Source: CAZPAH01 sp964584495
Lineage (GTDB): Bacteria > Krumholzibacteriota > Krumholzibacteriia > Krumholzibacteriales > Krumholzibacteriaceae
Assembly (NCBI GenBank): GCA_964584495.1
Contig: CAZPAH010000121.1
Span: forward strand, 1 to 8,408
Direction of reading: 5' to 3'
DNA length: 8,408 bases
Part shown: positions 5,224 to 8,408 of the stretch, in pieces
Position numbering within the stretch: the first letter of the stretch is position 1
Layout: each line of letters starts with the position of its first letter
Translations under genes and position numbers: made by a program
Notes under the pieces: model-generated
What the model was told of the DNA's origin: nothing
The model's input: the letters and a program-made list of their open reading frames with translations, nothing else
The model's database searches: none

Positions 5224-6747
5224 ATGAGCGGACGGACTAAAACAGTATTTATTGCAGTAGCGATCCTGCTATTCATATCTATAGCAGGGCATCCATCGGG
5301 AACCCCCATTCAAGATGATCGCACCGGAGCCGAGGACGGAGAGCTGCAAAGGATCAGGAAGATGATCGGGGAAAGAGGGTACCGGTGGACCGCCGGAATC
5401 ACTTCCCTATCGCGTCTGCCGGAAGATGAAAGGTTAAAGCTTTTAAGGCCCCTTCCCCCGGTGACGGAGCCGTCTCTGGCGGGCCGCCTGGTCGGCAAAC
5501 GCGTTTCCCCCTTCATATCATGTAATCAATCTTACAGATACGACGCCGATGCGGCGCGTTTCGACTGGAGGGAGCTGGGCGCCGTGACCCCCGTTAAAAA
5601 CCAGGGAGGGTGCGGCTCCTGCTGGGCCTTCGCCGCGACCGGGCAGCTCGAATCGCACATTCGGATTTACGACGGCGTAACTCTCGACCTTTCGGAGCAG
5701 CATGTGATCGACTGCAACGATAACGGCTATGACTGTGATGGAGGTTGGCACTGGAGCGCCTATGATCTCTTCATCGACGAGGGAGCCGTAGCGGAAACCT
5801 GCATACCGTACGAGGAGACCGACACCTCTTCCTGCAGGATCGATCTCTGCCCGACCCTCGCCCTCCTCGACGACTACCGGTCCGTCTATAACAACGTCTC
5901 CTCGATAAAGGAAGCCCTCATGCAGGGACCCGTGGCGACGGGCATATCGGTCCCCTGTGAATTCTTCTACTACAAGAGCGGCATCTTCGAGGCTTCTTAT
6001 CCGTCGGCGATAAACCACGTCGTGCTGATCACCGGATGGGACGACATGTTGAACGGCGGAGCCGGTGCATGGATCTGCAAGAACAGCTGGGGAAGCGACT
6101 GGGGGGATGAAGGTTATTTCTATGTCGGCTACGGCGATTGCGAGATCGGCAGCTACTGCAGGCAGATCGAGTATGCGCCTTCGCTCGTCATGGAATCGCC
6201 GCTGCCGGGCGAGACGATCCCGGCAGGATCGACGGTAGAAATCGCATGGTCGATAGCAGGCCCCCCGGTCGATTCTTTCAACATTTCACTCAGCCTCGAC
6301 GGGGGCGACTCTTTCGACCATACTATAGCGGCGGGACTGACCGGCCCCGGGCCGGTCGAATGGCAGCCTCCCTACTCTCCTTCGCAGCGCGCCGTAATCA
6401 GGATCGAATCCTACCTCGGCGGCGGCGTCAGGGCCGTTGCGATGAACAGCTTTCCGTTCTCAATAGTCGTCCCAGACATCCTGGAATACAGCTTCCCCAA
6501 TCCCTTCAACGGAGAGACCACCATCTCATATTCCATCTCCATCGAGGGCCCGGTAAGGATCGGTATCTACGATCTTAAGGGGCGTCTCTTGAGGGTGCTG
6601 GTGAACGGCACAAGGCCGATCGGAAGATCCACAGTCAATTGGGACGGTAAGGATATCCATGGAAGAAACGTCTCTTCGGGAATCTACTTCTGCCGGATCG
6701 ACAGCGGAAACTTCAGAGACGCTAAGAAGCTCGTTTATATCAGATAG
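5224..6747 (+). CDS. Secreted papain-family (C1A) cysteine protease with Ig-like and C-terminal sorting-type domains
   Basis: The 507-residue preproprotein begins with a signal peptide (hydrophobic 8-21). A short propeptide (about 35-100) contains RYRW-like GYRWTAGITSLSRLPEDER, similar to short inhibitory propeptides of bacterial papains. The C1A domain spans about 110-316: Gln127 of the oxyanion hole in KNQGGCGSCWAF, nucleophile Cys133, His265 in INHVVLITGW and Asn287 in KNSWG, so the catalytic set is complete. Conserved disulfide-type cysteines (C130, C164, C171, C193, C204 and others) fit an extracytoplasmic enzyme. Residues about 319-415 look like an Ig-like beta domain. Residues about 420-507 are a FlgD-Ig/Por-type tail (FPNPFN, IGIYDLKGRLL, WDGKD, GIYFCRI), common for surface or type IX-like secretion in FCB-group bacteria. 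The ATG at 5224 is the only good start after an in-frame TAA at 5191; its Shine-Dalgarno is weak (GGA at 5212). The 3' end overlaps the VOC gene by 8 bp. Confidence 0.95.
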   Translation: MSGRTKTVFIAVAILLFISIAGHPSGTPIQDDRTGAEDGELQRIRKMIGERGYRWTAGITSLSRLPEDERLKLLRPLPPVTEPSLAGRLVGKRVSPFISCNQSYRYDADAARFDWRELGAVTPVKNQGGCGSCWAFAATGQLESHIRIYDGVTLDLSEQHVIDCNDNGYDCDGGWHWSAYDLFIDEGAVAETCIPYEETDTSSCRIDLCPTLALLDDYRSVYNNVSSIKEALMQGPVATGISVPCEFFYYKSGIFEASYPSAINHVVLITGWDDMLNGGAGAWICKNSWGSDWGDEGYFYVGYGDCEIGSYCRQIEYAPSLVMESPLPGETIPAGSTVEIAWSIAGPPVDSFNISLSLDGGDSFDHTIAAGLTGPGPVEWQPPYSPSQRAVIRIESYLGGGVRAVAMNSFPFSIVVPDILEYSFPNPFNGETTISYSISIEGPVRIGIYDLKGRLLRVLVNGTRPIGRSTVNWDGKDIHGRNVSSGIYFCRIDSGNFRDAKKLVYIR

Positions 6748-7123
6748 ACCCACCGCCCGATCGGAACTCGATCAATTCGACGGGAGCGCCGTCATCGACT
6801 ATCATCGCGACCCTGACCCCTTCCGAGGGAGAGCCTATCTCCCCCAATAGCTCTCTTCCTTCCAGGGCGGCTTCCAGATCGTCCACCTCGAAAGCGATAT
6901 GCGGGACGGTTTTTACAAGCTCATCGACGGGGCTGTCATCATCGAAACGCATCCATTCTATACCGAAGTGACTCATCTCGAACCCCGAGACGTATATCCC
7001 GTATTGCTCGATGTAAGTTTCACCCGGCCTCGGCCGGCTCGTTGGAACGCCTATGTGATGGTACTTCCAACCGTTCACCGCCGTGACGGCCGGCGGTTCA
7101 TGATCCAACCTGGGTCGCTTCAC
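6740..7123 (-). CDS. VOC/glyoxalase-fold family protein
   Basis: The 127-residue protein matches the vicinal oxygen chelate fold, built of two beta-alpha-beta-beta-beta modules. The first module starts YHHIGVPT (21-28) and runs through FGIEWMRFD (53-61). The second starts VPHIAFEVDDLEAAL (73-87) and ends APVELIEF (113-120). His23, His75 and Glu116 or Glu119 are placed as metal ligands usually are, so a metal-dependent isomerase, lyase or dioxygenase-type function is possible, but the substrate is unknown. The start codon is GTG at 7123, chosen because AGGAGG lies 5 nt upstream. There is no signal peptide. It follows the serpin gene by 32 bp on the same strand, probably in one transcript, and overlaps the protease gene tail-to-tail. 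Confidence 0.85.
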   Translation of the reverse strand: MKRPRLDHEPPAVTAVNGWKYHHIGVPTSRPRPGETYIEQYGIYVSGFEMSHFGIEWMRFDDDSPVDELVKTVPHIAFEVDDLEAALEGRELLGEIGSPSEGVRVAMIVDDGAPVELIEFRSGGGSI

Positions 7124-7128
7124 GATTT

Positions 7129-7134
7129 CCTCCT
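7129..7134 (-). promoter_or_regulatory. Shine-Dalgarno sequence setting a GTG start
   Basis: A perfect AGGAGG on the minus strand, 5 nt before GTG at 7123. It is the best ribosome binding site in the window and fixes the non-ATG start of the VOC gene. Confidence 0.8.
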
Positions 7135-7155
7135 ATATGGCGATCCGCCGTAATC

Positions 7156-8408
7156 TCATAACATGGGAGGGTAGCTGCAGCCGTTGGGATCGAGAACCCT
7201 TCCCATGAATAGTATAGTTTCGGTCTCTTCATCGATGATAACGAATATGAAAGGCCGCGTCATATGGAATTGCGGCGCGACTCCGAGACAAAAGCTCATC
7301 CCGGTGAACGCGGTCGCCGTCGTGCCGTACTCGTTGACGAAAACCGTTGTCTTATGTCCTACGTAATCAATAAAGGGATAACCGTCATCTACTCCATCGA
7401 TACCTGAGAAATCGGCGATCCCCCCGATAAAAGCCGAAACCATACCCATGTCATACAGCGTTTCTCCCAGTGACAGCGATGTCGCAAAAGAGAATCTCGG
7501 CATTTTTATGTTTGTATTTCCCATCACGAGGGAGTCGAACACCTTCGATATCACCGAAGCATCGAGCGTATCCTCGAACGATGCGAACAGCCCCTCGTCG
7601 GGAAGCAGGATCAGCATCGAGACCTCCTCTCCCGCATACGGAAGCTTGATCGCTTTGAACCCGTCCCCGTAATATTTCTCGAAGTAATCTTCTCCATGCA
7701 TCAATTGAGCGCTCTTAGTCGAACCGTTGAGAAGATGGAAATCGCCGTAATGCGTGACGCCGGGATCGAAGCAATTTAGCCACCGTGCCTCGAAGTAGAT
7801 CGTGTTCGCGAGAACCATGCATGTTAAATATGTTATCGCATCCACCGGGAAGGCGTCCTTTATCCAACCTTCCGTCCTGTCCTCCACCCAGTCGTTGATT
7901 ATCGTTCTCGACCCCCCCGGGTCGTTGAAGAAATCGAGCGTATCGAAGACCGCCCCGTAGTAATACTCCAGCGTATCGTGGAACGACTGGAGGATCTCGT
8001 AGCTCCTTTCGACCCAGCACCCGTTAGCTATGCCGATACGGAATTCTTCCGGGGCCGATTCACCCCTGCCGCATAACGTCTCGTTGAGCGAGCTCATGAT
8101 CCCGTGGAATCCGGCCGCCTGCGGATAGTGGAAATGCATTACATCGCTGATCTCCCTCTCCGTCTCCCCCCTGGCCCCCGCGTACGCCATGGCGAAGGCG
8201 ACCTCGGTGCTGTGCGGCGATATCATGAAGTTGTCTTTATCGACTCTCACTCTTCTGTATAGATCGATCGCGAAATCGTTGTTCCTCGCTATTCTCGTCC
8301 CCAGATCGGCATATGTCTCGATAACCGGCCCGCCTGCCGGATCGGCCACCTTCTCATCGCTGCATCCCACGATGATCATCAGCACGGCGGCGACGATGAC
8401 ACCCTGGT
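7156..8408 (-). CDS. Serpin, predicted membrane-anchored lipoprotein (5' end outside the window)
   Basis: The frame is open from the stop at 7156 to the window edge, so the true start lies beyond 8408. Reading in from the edge gives QGVIVAAVLMIIVGC, the end of a lipoprotein signal peptide with an ideal lipobox I-V-G-C. Residue numbers below count from an internal GTG at 8385, where the lipidated Cys is residue 8. Serpin blocks: FMISPHSTEVAFAMAYAGARGET (53-75), INDWVEDRTEGWIKD (163-177), LANTIYFEARW (192-202), FKAIKLPY (243-250), RPFIFVIIDEETETILFMGRV (377-397). The reactive-loop hinge has Glu352, Gly354, Thr355 and Ala357, as in inhibitory serpins that trap serine or papain-like proteases. 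The P1 residue is Gly368 or Leu367. Six further cysteines are present. The mature part has normal serpin length. It is followed by the VOC gene and lies near a secreted papain-like protease. Confidence 0.95.
   Translation of the reverse strand, partial: QGVIVAAVLMIIVGCSDEKVADPAGGPVIETYADLGTRIARNNDFAIDLYRRVRVDKDNFMISPHSTEVAFAMAYAGARGETEREISDVMHFHYPQAAGFHGIMSSLNETLCGRGESAPEEFRIGIANGCWVERSYEILQSFHDTLEYYYGAVFDTLDFFNDPGGSRTIINDWVEDRTEGWIKDAFPVDAITYLTCMVLANTIYFEARWLNCFDPGVTHYGDFHLLNGSTKSAQLMHGEDYFEKYYGDGFKAIKLPYAGEEVSMLILLPDEGLFASFEDTLDASVISKVFDSLVMGNTNIKMPRFSFATSLSLGETLYDMGMVSAFIGGIADFSGIDGVDDGYPFIDYVGHKTTVFVNEYGTTATAFTGMSFCLGVAPQFHMTRPFIFVIIDEETETILFMGRVLDPNGCSYPPML

Noticed and set aside
4989..5309. 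107-codon N-terminal extension of the TyrRS frame
   Set aside because: It lacks synthetase homology, contains the TATAAT box and AT-rich promoter-like DNA, and a strong Shine-Dalgarno precedes the ATG at 4988.

Overview
The window looks like chromosome from an uncultivated diderm bacterium, probably a candidate phylum of or near the Fibrobacteres-Chlorobi-Bacteroidetes group (Latescibacteria, Eisenbacteria, Krumholzibacteria or Zixibacteria type). The main clue is the papain-like protease with a C-terminal FlgD-Ig/'NPFN...GIYF' sorting-type tail. Two lipoprotein signal peptides, an outer-membrane barrel candidate and a Wzz-type inner-membrane protein support a two-membrane envelope. The placement is inferred from protein style, not from a marker tree. 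The DNA is moderately GC-rich, and no IS element, integrase, CRISPR array, tRNA or rRNA was seen.

Layout. (1) 1-132, minus: N-terminus of a lipoprotein gene cut by the window edge. (2) 133-322: divergent intergenic region with a near-consensus promoter facing right. (3) 323-1066, plus: CobB/SIRT5-like sirtuin, apparently made from a leaderless mRNA. (4) 1090-4988, minus: a four-gene run in transcription order tyrS, CxxC carboxymuconolactone-decarboxylase-like protein, secreted LpoB/CsgG-like plus barrel protein, and Wzz-family protein; gaps are 21, 58 and 49 bp and each gene has its own Shine-Dalgarno sequence. (5) 4989-5223: second divergent intergenic region, with a TATAAT box, a cluster of TTATC/GATAA repeats and a hairpin presenting the tyrS ribosome binding site. 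(6) 5224-6747, plus: secreted papain-family (C1A) cysteine protease. (7) 6740-8408, minus: serpin lipoprotein (5' end outside the window) followed by a VOC/glyoxalase-fold gene, which overlaps the protease tail-to-tail by 8 bp.

How the genes may work together. Tyrosyl-tRNA synthetase heads a run whose two distal genes are envelope proteins, so housekeeping and surface functions may share a transcript. The right half puts a secreted papain-like protease beside a membrane-anchored inhibitory-type serpin, a possible protease/inhibitor pair at the cell surface; this is suggested by proximity and localisation only. No clearly new multi-gene system is evident. The most distinctive signals are the leaderless sirtuin promoter, the protease-serpin neighbourhood, the tyrS leader and the two-domain envelope protein. 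No stretch longer than 300 bases lacks a gene.
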